In this document: positions 1 through 7,500 of the stretch, piece by piece
Layout: every line of letters starts with the position of its first letter
Position numbering within the stretch: position 1 is the first letter of the stretch
From: Candidatus Avipropionibacterium avicola
Lineage (GTDB): Bacteria > Actinomycetota > Actinomycetes > Propionibacteriales > Propionibacteriaceae
Direction of reading: 5' to 3'
DNA: 14,575 bases
Assembly: GCA_018715445.1 (NCBI GenBank)
Contig: DVLP01000442.1
Span: 1-14,575 of the forward strand
Notes under the pieces: model-generated
Database searches by the model: none
Told to the model about the DNA's origin: nothing
Seen by the model: only the letters and a program-made list of their open reading frames with translations
Made by a program: the position numbers and the translations under genes

Positions 1-160
1 CCCCTCGACGGGCTCGGGGGTCGGCGGGGGCTCGGGCTCGGGGTCGTGGCGGGGGACCCGGGTTCGGGGGTCGTGACAGCACGACTCCCCCTCGGCTGAG
101 GCTCGACCGAGGTCGGCGTCAGGAGGGGGAGTCGTTCGGTGTGGATTGTCAGGGGTCGGC
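1..160. other. G-rich region left of padR, no confident gene
   Basis: The first 80 bases are a low-complexity run of gggctcggg-like triplets on the + strand. Read in + frame 2 they give a Gly/Ser-rich peptide ending at TGA 74-76, immediately before a strong hairpin. This could be the tail of a convergent gene entering from the left. + frame 1 ends at TGA 97-99, and a minus-strand reading (GTG near 77-79) gives a Pro/Arg-rich peptide. With so few codons and such biased composition I cannot choose between these, so no CDS is called. The part from 136 to 160 holds nothing recognisable apart from a second in-frame padR stop at 149-151. Confidence 0.4.
81..135. terminator. Long hairpin, candidate bidirectional terminator
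   Basis: A perfect 13-base inverted repeat: left arm 81-93 (ACGACTCCCCCTC), right arm 123-135, with a 29-base loop that itself contains a short stem (104-108 with 111-115). It begins 26 bases after the padR stop on the minus strand and 5 bases after a possible + strand stop at 74-76. That placement suits a terminator between convergent genes. There is no T-run on either side, so it is not a classical intrinsic terminator. GC-rich actinobacteria often use such U-less stems, but termination here is inferred. Confidence 0.45.
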
Positions 161-1006
161 TCAGGACTCCGCATCGCCCTCGGCCTCGCCGGCCAGGGTG
201 AGGTAGAGCTCACGCTTGGCCTTGGTCAACACGCTGGCCGCGGCTGCCACCTGGCTCTCGTCTCCGCTCACGGCGATCTGACGGACCGCCACCTGGATGT
301 CGCGCAAGGCCGCGCGAAGGTCAGGCCCGGACCGTTGGTCGGTGAAGGCGGCGAAGGGATCGCCGAGCGTTTCGCCCTGCTGGGACAGGAAGTCCTGACC
401 TGCCGGGGTGAGGCTGGCGAGCCGTCGGCCGCCGTCCTGCTCGGTGGAGACCAGGCCCTCGTCCTCGAGTTGGGAGATCGTGGGATAGATCGCGCCGGCA
501 CTGGGGCTCCAGGCCCCGGACGTCCGGTCAGCGATGGTCTGCATCAGCTGGTAGCCGTGCATCGGTTCCTCGGCGAGCAGCAGCAGGACCGCTGCTCGGA
601 CGTCGCCGCGTTGGGCTCGTCCTCGACCGCGACCACCGCGACGGCCGGGTCCGCCACCGTGTCCACGGGGTCCACCGTGTTCGTGGGGTCCACCGTGCGG
701 CGGTCCGCCGTGCGGTCCACGTCCTTCTCGAGGTCCACGTCCTTCTCGGGGTCCGCGACCTTCTCGGGGTCCGCGGGGACCGGGTCCGCCTCGGCCACCT
801 CGGCCGCGCGGTCCTGGCCCTGCCGGCCGGTCGAAGTCGGGGCCACCGACCTCGGGTCCGTCGAACGGGGTGTCGTCGGGGCCGGGGCCCCAATCGTTGC
901 GGGGGTCATGGCCTCCGGGGTGGCGGCGGTCGATGTGTCGCCGTCCGCGACGGGGGTGGCGCTCGCCGTACCCGTCGAATCCTTGTGATCTGTTGATGTG
1001 ACTCAT
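161..1006 (-). CDS. PadR-family transcriptional regulator with Gly-rich N-terminus
   Basis: Predicted cytoplasmic DNA-binding regulator of 281 residues. The PadR winged helix-turn-helix is at about residues 134-215: RGDVRAAVLLLLAEEPMHGYQL (134-155) opens it, followed by SAGAIYPTISQLEDEGLV and the wing GRRLASLTPAG. PadR proteins are usually near 110-190 residues; the excess here is a 130-residue N-terminal extension of Gly, Pro, Arg and His, including three copies of GPREGR (residues 79-96). A helical C-terminus (about 245-281) fits the PadR dimerisation helix. The start ATG 1004-1006 has AAGGACGG about 9-12 bases upstream. The gene is divergent from the penicillin-binding lipoprotein gene, and a palindrome sits in its own promoter, which suggests autorepression. 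The ligand and other targets cannot be told from sequence. Confidence 0.88.
   Translation of the reverse strand: MSHINRSQGFDGYGERHPRRGRRHIDRRHPGGHDPRNDWGPGPDDTPFDGPEVGGPDFDRPAGPGPRGRGGRGGPGPRGPREGRGPREGRGPREGRGPHGGPPHGGPHEHGGPRGHGGGPGRRGGRGRGRAQRGDVRAAVLLLLAEEPMHGYQLMQTIADRTSGAWSPSAGAIYPTISQLEDEGLVSTEQDGGRRLASLTPAGQDFLSQQGETLGDPFAAFTDQRSGPDLRAALRDIQVAVRQIAVSGDESQVAAAASVLTKAKRELYLTLAGEAEGDAES
718..771 (-). repeat. 18-base tandem repeat inside padR (three copies)
   Basis: Three head-to-tail 18-base units at 718-735, 736-753 and 754-771, differing at only a few bases, encode the GPREGR repeats of the Gly-rich N-terminal extension. The in-frame unit length means copy number could change without breaking the reading frame. 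The neighbouring sequence 655-717 holds looser repeats that encode GGPHGG-like peptides. Confidence 0.85.
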
Positions 1007-1033
1007 GTGCTGTCACCGTCCTTCCACAAGAGA

Positions 1034-1059
1034 CTGTATCACGATATATCGCGACATAG
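1034..1059. promoter_or_regulatory. Palindromic operator, probable PadR autoregulatory site
   Basis: A perfect 10-base palindrome CGATATATCG (1042-1051) is extended on both sides so that 5 of the next 8 base pairs also match, giving an imperfect 26-base dyad with outer TGT/ACA half sites. It is strikingly AT-rich against its surroundings. Being between the -35 and -10 of padR, binding would block polymerase, the usual PadR autorepression arrangement. The + strand also holds TATATC (1045-1050), a possible -10 for the divergent gene, so one bound repressor might control both directions. Binding by this particular PadR is inferred from position. Confidence 0.6.
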
Positions 1060-1063
1060 TCAA
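1035..1063 (-). promoter_or_regulatory. padR promoter
   Basis: On the minus strand a -35 box TTGACT (complement of 1058-1063, 5 of 6 to consensus) lies 17 bases from a weaker -10 GATACA (complement of 1035-1040). An alternative -10, TACAGT, lies 19 bases from the -35. The predicted transcript start near 1028 leaves a leader of about 22 bases before the ATG at 1006. The spacer is filled by the palindrome described separately. Confidence 0.55.
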
Positions 1064-1128
1064 GTCGGATTCGCTCCGAGTCCTCGCCGGCGGGAAATCG
1101 CGGTGTCAACGGGTGTGGCGTCTCGACC

Positions 1129-1149
1129 TCTTCCCGGGCGGCGGGAAGA
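1129..1149 (+). promoter_or_regulatory. Hairpin overlapping the Shine-Dalgarno region of the PBP gene
   Basis: Inverted repeat TCTTCCCG (1129-1136) with CGGGAAGA (1142-1149), 8 perfect pairs around a 5-base loop. It ends 9 bases before the ATG at 1159. The 3' arm contains GGGAAG (1143-1148), the only purine-rich ribosome-binding candidate for that gene, so the stem would hide it in the mRNA. It could equally be a protein-binding dyad in DNA. Confidence 0.35.
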
Positions 1150-1158
1150 CTGGGCCCG

Positions 1159-3114
1159 ATGTCCGGATCACGCCTTCTCACCGCAGCCACCGCCCTGCTC
1201 CTGGTGGTGCTGATGGCCGGTTGCACGGGCGGGACGCCGCAGCGGCAGCGACCGGCCGAACCAGTCGATCCGCAGGTGGCCGCCCTGGTCGCCGGGCTGG
1301 CCGAGGGCGACCTGTCGCAGGTCCCGGCCAGCAGCAATGAGCTGGCCGAGGCCGACCTGGCCGACATCCTCAAGGGGATGGACGGGTACCTCCCGACGGT
1401 GACGGCCGACGAGCCCGGGTACGACGGCGGCCTCGCGACCGTCGTCCTGCACTACACCTGGCCATTCCCCAGCGGGGACTGGACCTACGACGCCACCGCC
1501 ACTTTCCGGGCCGACGACGACCGTTGGGTGCTGCAGTGGGAGCCGAGCCTGGTCCACCCCGAACTCACCTCGCAGTCCCGTCTGGTCCACACCCGGACAC
1601 AGGCCACCCGCGGCAAGATCGTCGGCAAGTCCAACACCGTCCTGATGAAGCAGATGCCGGTGCTGCGACTGGGGATCGACAAGACCAAGGTGTCGGGCCG
1701 CGACGCCGTCGACTCGGCGACCCGACTGGCCAAACTGCTCGACATCAATGCCAAGGCCTTCGTGCAACGGGTGCGCGACGCCGGCGACCAGGCCTTCGTC
1801 GAGGCCCTGGTGGTCCGGGGATCGCGGGCCGACGTCAGCCCGCGGTTCGGCGACATCGACGGTGCGGTGATCCTCGACGCCGAGCGCGTGCTGGCCACCC
1901 GCCCCGGGGTGGCCACGAACATCCTCGGCACCGCCGGTGAGGCCACGGCAGAGATCGTCGAGAACTCCGACGGGCGGGTCCAGCCGGGTGACACCGTCGG
2001 TCTCAGTGGCCTGCAACAGCGTTACGACGAGCAGCTCGCCGGCAAGCCCGGGGCCACCGTCACCCTGGTCCCTCGCCCCCCGGTGGTCATCGCCACAGAT
2101 CCCGAACCCTCGCAGGGCGCCAGCGGTCAGGCCGAGCCGAGCGACCCGGGCCAGAGCCCGGCAGCCACCCCGAGCGGGGAGCGCAAGGTCCTGGTCGAAT
2201 TGGACCCGGTGGCCGGCAAGAACGTGAAGACCACGCTCGACATCAAACTGCAGGCCCGTGCCGAGAAGCTGGTCGCCTCGTCGAAGTCACCGGCCGCGAT
2301 GGCGGTGGTCGACCCCAGGACCGGAGCCGTACGGGTGCTGGCCGTCAGCCGCAGTGCGCGGGGCCAACAGCTGGCCAACACCGGTCGGTACGCGCCGGGC
2401 TCCACCTTCAAGATCGTCACCGCCCTGGCGCTGCTGCGCTCCGGGCTCAAGCCGACCAGCACCGTCAACTGCCCGGCCACCACCACCGTCGACGGCCGGG
2501 TGATCAAGAACTACACCGACTTCCCGGCCGACCGGATCGGACGCATGAGCCTCACCGAGGCGATCGCGCTGTCCTGCAACACCGCCTTCGTCAACGAACG
2601 CGACCGGCTCTCGGGCAAGGCCCTGCGCGAGGCCGCAGCCAGCCTCGGCATGGGCGTCGACCATGACGCCGGTTTCCCCGTCTTCTACGGCGACGTCCCC
2701 AAGCCGGAGAACGTCGTCGGCCTGGCCGAGGCGAGCTTCGGGCAGGGCACCGTCCAGGCCTCACCCCTGGCGATGGCCGGGGTCGCGGCCTCGGTCAGCG
2801 CCGGACGCACCACGGTCCCGTACCTGATCGACGACAACCGCCCGAAGCAGAAGGGCAAGGCCCTCACCCGGTCCGAGGCCAAGGACCTGCGCACCATGAT
2901 GAGGGCGGTGGTCACCGCGGGCTCGGGACGCACGCTCAGTGGGCTGGCCACCGGCGCGAAGACCGGCACGGCCGAGTACGGCAACGCCAAGCCGCCCAAG
3001 ACCCATGCCTGGATGATCGCGTACAACTCCGATCTGGCCGTGGCGATGATGGTCACCGACGGCACCTCGGGCTCGGGGACCGCCGGGCCGTACATCCACG
3101 ACCTGCTCTCCTGA
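1159..3114 (+). CDS. Penicillin-binding lipoprotein (class B transpeptidase with MecA_N-like domain)
   Basis: Predicted D,D-transpeptidase that cross-links peptidoglycan on the outer face of the membrane; 651 residues. A lipoprotein signal (hydrophobic LLTAATALLLVVL, lipobox MAGC, lipidated Cys22) anchors it. Residues about 35-145 fit the NTF2-like MecA_N domain. About 150-345 is the PBP dimerisation domain, beginning near RGKIVG, with a Ser/Pro/Gln linker at about 314-344. About 355-651 is the transpeptidase. All three active-site motifs are present: STFK (nucleophile Ser415), SCN (472-474) and KTG (601-603). This architecture resembles the mycobacterial lipoprotein PBP Rv2864c. The ATG 1159 is chosen because it starts the signal peptide directly; its GGGAAG lies 10 bases upstream, within a hairpin. 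The rhomboid gene follows after 45 bases. Confidence 0.9.
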   Translation: MSGSRLLTAATALLLVVLMAGCTGGTPQRQRPAEPVDPQVAALVAGLAEGDLSQVPASSNELAEADLADILKGMDGYLPTVTADEPGYDGGLATVVLHYTWPFPSGDWTYDATATFRADDDRWVLQWEPSLVHPELTSQSRLVHTRTQATRGKIVGKSNTVLMKQMPVLRLGIDKTKVSGRDAVDSATRLAKLLDINAKAFVQRVRDAGDQAFVEALVVRGSRADVSPRFGDIDGAVILDAERVLATRPGVATNILGTAGEATAEIVENSDGRVQPGDTVGLSGLQQRYDEQLAGKPGATVTLVPRPPVVIATDPEPSQGASGQAEPSDPGQSPAATPSGERKVLVELDPVAGKNVKTTLDIKLQARAEKLVASSKSPAAMAVVDPRTGAVRVLAVSRSARGQQLANTGRYAPGSTFKIVTALALLRSGLKPTSTVNCPATTTVDGRVIKNYTDFPADRIGRMSLTEAIALSCNTAFVNERDRLSGKALREAAASLGMGVDHDAGFPVFYGDVPKPENVVGLAEASFGQGTVQASPLAMAGVAASVSAGRTTVPYLIDDNRPKQKGKALTRSEAKDLRTMMRAVVTAGSGRTLSGLATGAKTGTAEYGNAKPPKTHAWMIAYNSDLAVAMMVTDGTSGSGTAGPYIHDLLS

Positions 3115-3123
3115 GCCACGCCA

Positions 3124-3136
3124 CCGACGCTGTCGG
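3124..3136 (+). terminator. Short hairpin after the PBP gene
   Basis: CCGAC (3124-3128) and GTCGG (3132-3136) form a five-pair stem with a three-base loop, 9 bases after the PBP stop. There is no T-run. It may weakly end or attenuate the PBP transcript before the rhomboid gene, but a stem this short is common by chance in such DNA. Confidence 0.2.
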
Positions 3137-3146
3137 CAGGGGTCCG

Positions 3147-3152
3147 TACCCT
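3147..3152 (+). promoter_or_regulatory. Possible -10 box for leaderless rhomboid transcript
   Basis: TACCCT (3147-3152) fits the TANNNT pattern and ends exactly 7 bases before the ATG at 3160, the spacing typical of leaderless actinobacterial genes. There is no convincing Shine-Dalgarno before this ATG, which agrees with that reading. No -35 box is evident. The alternative is read-through from the PBP gene. Confidence 0.3.
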
Positions 3153-3159
3153 TGGGGCC

Positions 3160-3753
3160 ATGTCGATCACCGCCAGCCCGCAGCTGCGTCGCGAGACCAT
3201 GGTGCGCAGCCTGCCGCCGGTGGTGCTGGTCGCGCTGATGTGGATCAGTGAAGGGATCGACACCCTGCTGGGCGGAGCGCTCGACGCCTTCGGGATCCGA
3301 CCGCGGGAGGCCGAAGGGCTGATCGGTTTGGTGACCGCCCCCTTCCTGCACGACGGCTTCGCCCATCTGGTGGCCAACACCTCCACCTTCGTGGTGCTGG
3401 GCCTGCTGGTCGCCTGGCTGACCCGTTGGTTCTGGCTGGTGACCGTCGGGGTCGCCGTGCTCGGAGGCCTGGGCGTGTGGTTGTTCGGGGCCCCGCTCAC
3501 GGTCCACGTCGGCGCCAGCGGTCTGGTGTACGGCTATGCCGCCTTCCTCGTGGCGTACGGGTTGGTCGCGCGGCGCGTGACCGCGGTGATCGTCGCGGTG
3601 GTGGTCTTCCTGGTCTACGGCAGCATCGTGTGGGGAGCGCTGCCGGGCGAGGCCGGGGTCTCCTGGGAGGGGCACCTGTTCGGCGCGGTCGCCGGAGTGC
3701 TGCTGGCGGTGTGGTGCGGACGCCGTGACCGCAAGCCGGTCCGGAGGCCCTGA
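3160..3753 (+). CDS. Rhomboid-family intramembrane serine protease
   Basis: Small rhomboid of 197 residues, predicted to have about six membrane helices and to cut substrate transmembrane segments within the bilayer. The catalytic pair is visible: GASG with nucleophile Ser120 and the general base His172 in SWEGHLFGAVAG. The upstream HDGFAHLVAN (His64, His69, Asn73) matches the conserved rhomboid histidine/asparagine segment that shapes the oxyanion site. Length is that of a minimal six-helix bacterial rhomboid with no extra soluble domain. It lies 45 bases after the PBP gene, and is followed by a 138-base spacer before the tubulin-like cluster, so it may be a separate unit. The substrate is unknown; the nearby single-span VWA protein is a candidate by inference only. 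Confidence 0.9.
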   Translation: MSITASPQLRRETMVRSLPPVVLVALMWISEGIDTLLGGALDAFGIRPREAEGLIGLVTAPFLHDGFAHLVANTSTFVVLGLLVAWLTRWFWLVTVGVAVLGGLGVWLFGAPLTVHVGASGLVYGYAAFLVAYGLVARRVTAVIVAVVVFLVYGSIVWGALPGEAGVSWEGHLFGAVAGVLLAVWCGRRDRKPVRRP

Positions 3754-3759
3754 CACATG

Positions 3760-3801
3760 GGGCGAGTGGACATCGGGCGAGTGGACAGGGAGCGACTGGA
3801 C
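3760..3801. repeat. Three direct repeats of 15-base period upstream of the tubulin-like cluster
   Basis: GGGCGAGTGGAC occurs at 3760-3771 and again at 3775-3786. A third copy with two mismatches, GAGCGACTGGAC, is at 3790-3801. All three are exactly in phase at 15 bases. They lie in the noncoding spacer, about 50 bases upstream of the -10 box of the following gene, a position suited to an activator or iterated regulator. Function is not known. Confidence 0.6.
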
Positions 3802-3826
3802 GGCCTCGTGGATCGTCGAATCGTGA

Positions 3827-3841
3827 ACGGTACGACACCGT
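3827..3841. promoter_or_regulatory. Small inverted repeat over the -35 region
   Basis: ACGGT (3827-3831) and ACCGT (3837-3841) form a dyad with a five-base spacer. A -35 box for the TATACT at 3850 would be expected at about 3827-3832, and the bases there are poor as a -35. The dyad could be an operator or activator site. Short arms make chance occurrence possible. Confidence 0.3.
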
Positions 3842-3849
3842 CGCACTCC

Positions 3850-3855
3850 TATACT
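3850..3855 (+). promoter_or_regulatory. -10 box of the tubulin-like gene cluster promoter
   Basis: TATACT (5 of 6 to TATAAT) is the only good AT-rich hexamer in the 138-base spacer. It predicts a start near 3862 and a leader of about 30 bases to the ATG at 3892, which has GGAG at 3881-3884. No matching -35 is seen at the expected distance, which would fit an activated promoter. It would serve the cluster from 3892 rightward. Confidence 0.5.
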
Positions 3856-3891
3856 GGCCCGGCGAGTCATCCCCAACCCCGGAGCAGGTAG

Positions 3892-4488
3892 ATGTCGGAG
3901 CAGAATCCTTGGGACTTCAGCGATCTCAGCGAGTCCCAGAACGCCTCGCCGCCGCCTGCTGGATCCGGGTTCGGTGCCGCTCCGCCCAACGGACCTGCGA
4001 CAGCGCCACCGTTCGCGGCGAGCTCGGCCACGCCGGCGACGATGCCGGCCACCGACCAGCAGCAACCCGGCGCCCCGTTCGCCCCGGCGGACGGACCCTT
4101 CGGGCCCGGTGCCCTCGATGCCGCGACGCCCGCGCCGGCCGGTGTCCCCGCCGCCTTCGGTGACTCCGCTCCCGCCGCACGGTTGGACACCTCCCGCGCT
4201 CCGGTGCAGTGGTTGTTGATCGCCGGTGGCCTCGCCGTGGTGGGGATCGTGGTGGCCCTGGTCCTGGGCGGGTTGCCGCCGGTGGCGATCGCCGCCTGGC
4301 TGATCGCCGGTCCGATCGGGATCGGCTGCCTCGCGTTCTTCACCACCCGTGACCTCAAGGCCCGTACGGGAGCGGTGTACCTGGCCCAGAGTTGGGTGCG
4401 ACCGCTCTACTGGGTGGCGTTGGTGTTGTGCTTTGCCGGAGCGATGGTCGCGGCCTGGCGGATTGCGGAGTGGGTGGGTCGACTGTGA
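3892..4488 (+). CDS. Three-helix membrane protein with Pro/Ala-rich N-terminal tail
   Basis: Unrecognised protein of 198 residues. Residues 1-103 are disordered-looking (Pro, Ala, Gly, Gln) and begin with the short conserved-looking peptide NPWDFSDL (5-12). Hydrophobic helices lie at about 107-127, 130-151 and 172-194, with RDLKARTG and QSWVR between the second and third. No signal peptide is visible, and by the positive-inside rule the basic 153-170 loop suggests a cytoplasmic N-terminus is possible; topology is not certain. The ATG has GGAG 7 bases upstream. The stop overlaps a GTG in the VWA gene frame (GTGA at 4485-4488), so the two are probably translationally coupled. It is the first gene of the tubulin-like cluster, and its NPWDFSD resembles NPFEFGD at the end of the VWA protein. 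Probably a membrane partner of that complex. Confidence 0.8.
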   Translation: MSEQNPWDFSDLSESQNASPPPAGSGFGAAPPNGPATAPPFAASSATPATMPATDQQQPGAPFAPADGPFGPGALDAATPAPAGVPAAFGDSAPAARLDTSRAPVQWLLIAGGLAVVGIVVALVLGGLPPVAIAAWLIAGPIGIGCLAFFTTRDLKARTGAVYLAQSWVRPLYWVALVLCFAGAMVAAWRIAEWVGRL

Positions 4489-4502
4489 GGACAGGGACTG
4501 CG

Positions 4503-7500
4503 ATGGGCACTGCACAGCGGCGACGTCGACGCCTCGGCATCTGGGCGCTCCTGCTGGGCGTCATCGCCAGCCTCGGACTGCCGGGGGCCGCACCGGCCAA
4601 CGCTGCCGACTCGGCCGTCGACGTGTACGGCGGCTGCCTGGTCTCGGAGAAGGCCGGCGACATCATGATCGTGATCGACGAGTCGCAGAGCCTCGACGCC
4701 AACGACCCCGACAACGCCCGGATCACCTCCGCGAAGTACCTGCTGACCCAGCTCAACAACTTCGCCAAGCGCACCAAGGTGACCCTCGACGTCAACGTGG
4801 CCGGGTTCTCCCACAACTACGACGAGGCCCAGGGATGGACCAAGCTGGACGACTCCGGGCTGAAGAAGACCCTGGAGACCGTCGACGGGTTCGCCGATCG
4901 TCCGTACGGCTGGGAGACCGACTACTGGATGGCCCTCGAAGGGGCGCGGCGCTCCCTGGCCGACCACAACCCCGACGGTGACCGTTGCCAGGCACTGGTG
5001 TGGATCACCGACGGCAGCCTCGACCTCGACTTCCGCAAGAACCAGCAGCAGATCAACGACTACGGCGAGACCAAGCCGTACCTGTCCGACACCAAGCTCA
5101 CCAGCAAGGCGGCCGAGGAGAAGGCCGAGGCCGAGGCCGAGCGTCAGATCTGTCGCAACGGGGGACTGGCCGACCAGCTCCGCTCCTCCGACGTCACCCT
5201 GTTCGGCGTTGGGTTGCGGGGCGAGGAGTCCCCGGACTACACGTTGATGAAGTCGATCGCGCTCGGCGGGGACGCCGGTGGGCAGAAGTGCGGCAAGATC
5301 ACCAAACCACCGGGCAGCTTCACCGAGGCCGCCGACATCGACCAACTGCTTTTCGAGTTCGACAAGTTCTCCACGCCGAACCAGGAGCGCAAGGACACCG
5401 AGTCCGGTGTCTGCCAGGGCGAGCCCTGCCCGGAGGAGCGTCACACCTTCGTGCTGGACGATTCGGTCCAGTCGGTCCACATCTTCGGCAACTCCGACGT
5501 CGACGAGGCCGAGGTCTATCTGGTGACGCCCGAGGGGGACGAGCTCAAACTCGACCGGGGCACGATCGGCGACTCCGAGAAGACCGACTCCGACGACGTG
5601 ACCATCGAGCATTCCTGGCAGTCCGAGCGCACGATCGTGATCGACATGTCCGCCAGCGCCGGGGCCAAGGGATGGTCCGGACCGTGGTCGGTGGTGTTCG
5701 TCGACCCGACGGGGCAGTCACCCGACGGCAAGTCACGCACCTCCATCTCGATCGCCGGCGATGTCTTCCCGACCTGGCCGGACGCCGAGGACGCCCAGGT
5801 GCGTTCCGGTGAGCCGAACCAGATCCAGTTGGGTCTGGTGAACGCCGACGGCGACGAGATCGACTCGACCAAGCTGCTCGGCAAGGTGTCGATGGATGCG
5901 ACCCTGCAGACCGCCGACGACCAGGAGATCCCGCTCGCCCAGGGCCTCGACGGTGAAGGGATTGCCCAACCCCTCGACCTGGACCTGACCAATGTCGCTC
6001 CCGGCGAGGCAACCCTGGTGCTCTCGCTGACGATCACCACCAAGGACGCCACCGACTCCGAGGGCAAGACGGTGCCCGGCACCGAACTCAAGCCCCAGAC
6101 CGTACGGATCCCGGTGCAGATCGAGCCGCCGCCCGGCTACCCGTCGGTGAGCGGCCAGGTGAACTTCGGGGCCCTCGAGGGCAAGGCCGAAGGAGCACCG
6201 GGTGAGTTGACGGTCGCCGGCCCGGGTTGTGTCTGGGTGGAGGGCAACGGCGCGCCCAACGTGCTCGCAGGACCGGAGCAGATCGGTGAGGTGTCGATCA
6301 GCTCGACCCACAACTCGGCCGAGAACTGCCTCGAGATCCCCGACGGCCAGACCGCGACGCTGCCGCTGCAGCTGACCACCGAGGGGATGGACAACGGCAC
6401 GCTGAACGCCGAGTTCACCGTCAAGATCGCCCCGACCGGTGAGCCGGACCGGGTGCAGGATGCGACCGCATCGGCGACCGCCAGCTTCGAGAAGCCGCTC
6501 AACCCGGTCAACTTCACCCTGACGCTGATCGTCGCAGCGATCCTCGGCCCGGGCATCCCGCTGGCCCTGCTGTACCTGATGAAGTTCCTGACGGCCAAGA
6601 TCCCCGGCCGGGCCCTGATCGCCGAGGAGTACCCGGTCCAGGTCGAGGCCGGGCAGGTGCTGCGTGACGGTGGGCGCTTCGAGCTCAAGGACCGCGACCT
6701 CACCACGGGGATGGTGCCGCTGGCCAACAACGGATCCCGGACCGCTCAGGCGGGCTCGGTCACGTTGAACGCCAAGATGGGTGCCTCACCGTTCGGCGAG
6801 GGGTACGTCGAGGTCGAGTCACCCGGACGGATCGGGGCCTCCTCCTCGGACACCCGGGGTCACGGCAAGGAGTCGTACGCGCGACTCCCGCTCAACGTGC
6901 ACAACCACTGGGTGCTGCTCCAGGACCCGAACGGTCCGGCCGACAGCGCCACGGTGCTGTTGCTGGTCGCCGCCGATGCCCCGGCCGAGGTACGGGAGAA
7001 GTTGGTCGACGACATCAACGCCCGGGTGCCGGACGTGCTGGAGGCAATCCGGATGCAGGTCGGCGCACCGTCGGGCGGTGGTGACGGATCACCGTTCGGC
7101 GGGGGACCCGGCGGCGACGGTGGGCCCCAGCCCGGCGGCCCGGCTCCGTTCGACTTCGGACCGGACATGTCCGGCGGTCCGGGCGGGGCGAACCCGTTCG
7201 GTGACCCGGGCCAGGCCCTACCGCCAGGTGGGCCCGCCCCGATGGGTGGACCGGCCCCGATGGGCAGTGCTGCTCCCGGCCCTGTGCCGACTCCCAGCGG
7301 ACAGGCAAGTGCGCCGCCGGCGAGTGCCGCCTCGGCACCGGGGAGTGCGAACCCGTTCGACGGCGGCGGGCAGAATCCGTTCGCCCAGAGTGGGGACGCC
7401 AATCCGTTCGCCCAGGGTTCGTCCGCGCAGGGTTCGTTCGCGCAGGGATCGCCGCAAGCGGCCCCGCAGCAGTCGGCTTCGCAGCAGTCGGCTCCGCAAC

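Noticed and set aside
1..76. Tail of a + strand Gly/Ser-rich protein ending at TGA 74-76
   Set aside because: Only 24 codons are visible, all in strongly biased DNA where several frames are open. The hairpin right after the stop is suggestive but not enough to call a gene.
146..988. Long + strand open frame rich in Ser/Thr/Val opposite padR
   Set aside because: It is the complement of the padR coding region. The minus-strand frame has a clear PadR winged helix, ribosome binding site and promoter; the + frame's Ser/Thr repeats mirror the Gly/Pro/Arg repeats.
4392..4502. Upstream ATG at 4392 as the start of the VWA gene
   Set aside because: It would overlap the previous gene by 97 bases and put about 37 extra residues in front of the obvious Arg-rich signal peptide.
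2761..4515. 584-residue minus-strand open frame spanning PBP, rhomboid and the small membrane protein
   Set aside because: It overlaps three well-supported + strand genes and the noncoding spacer with its promoter signals, and its translation is His/Gly/Arg low complexity.
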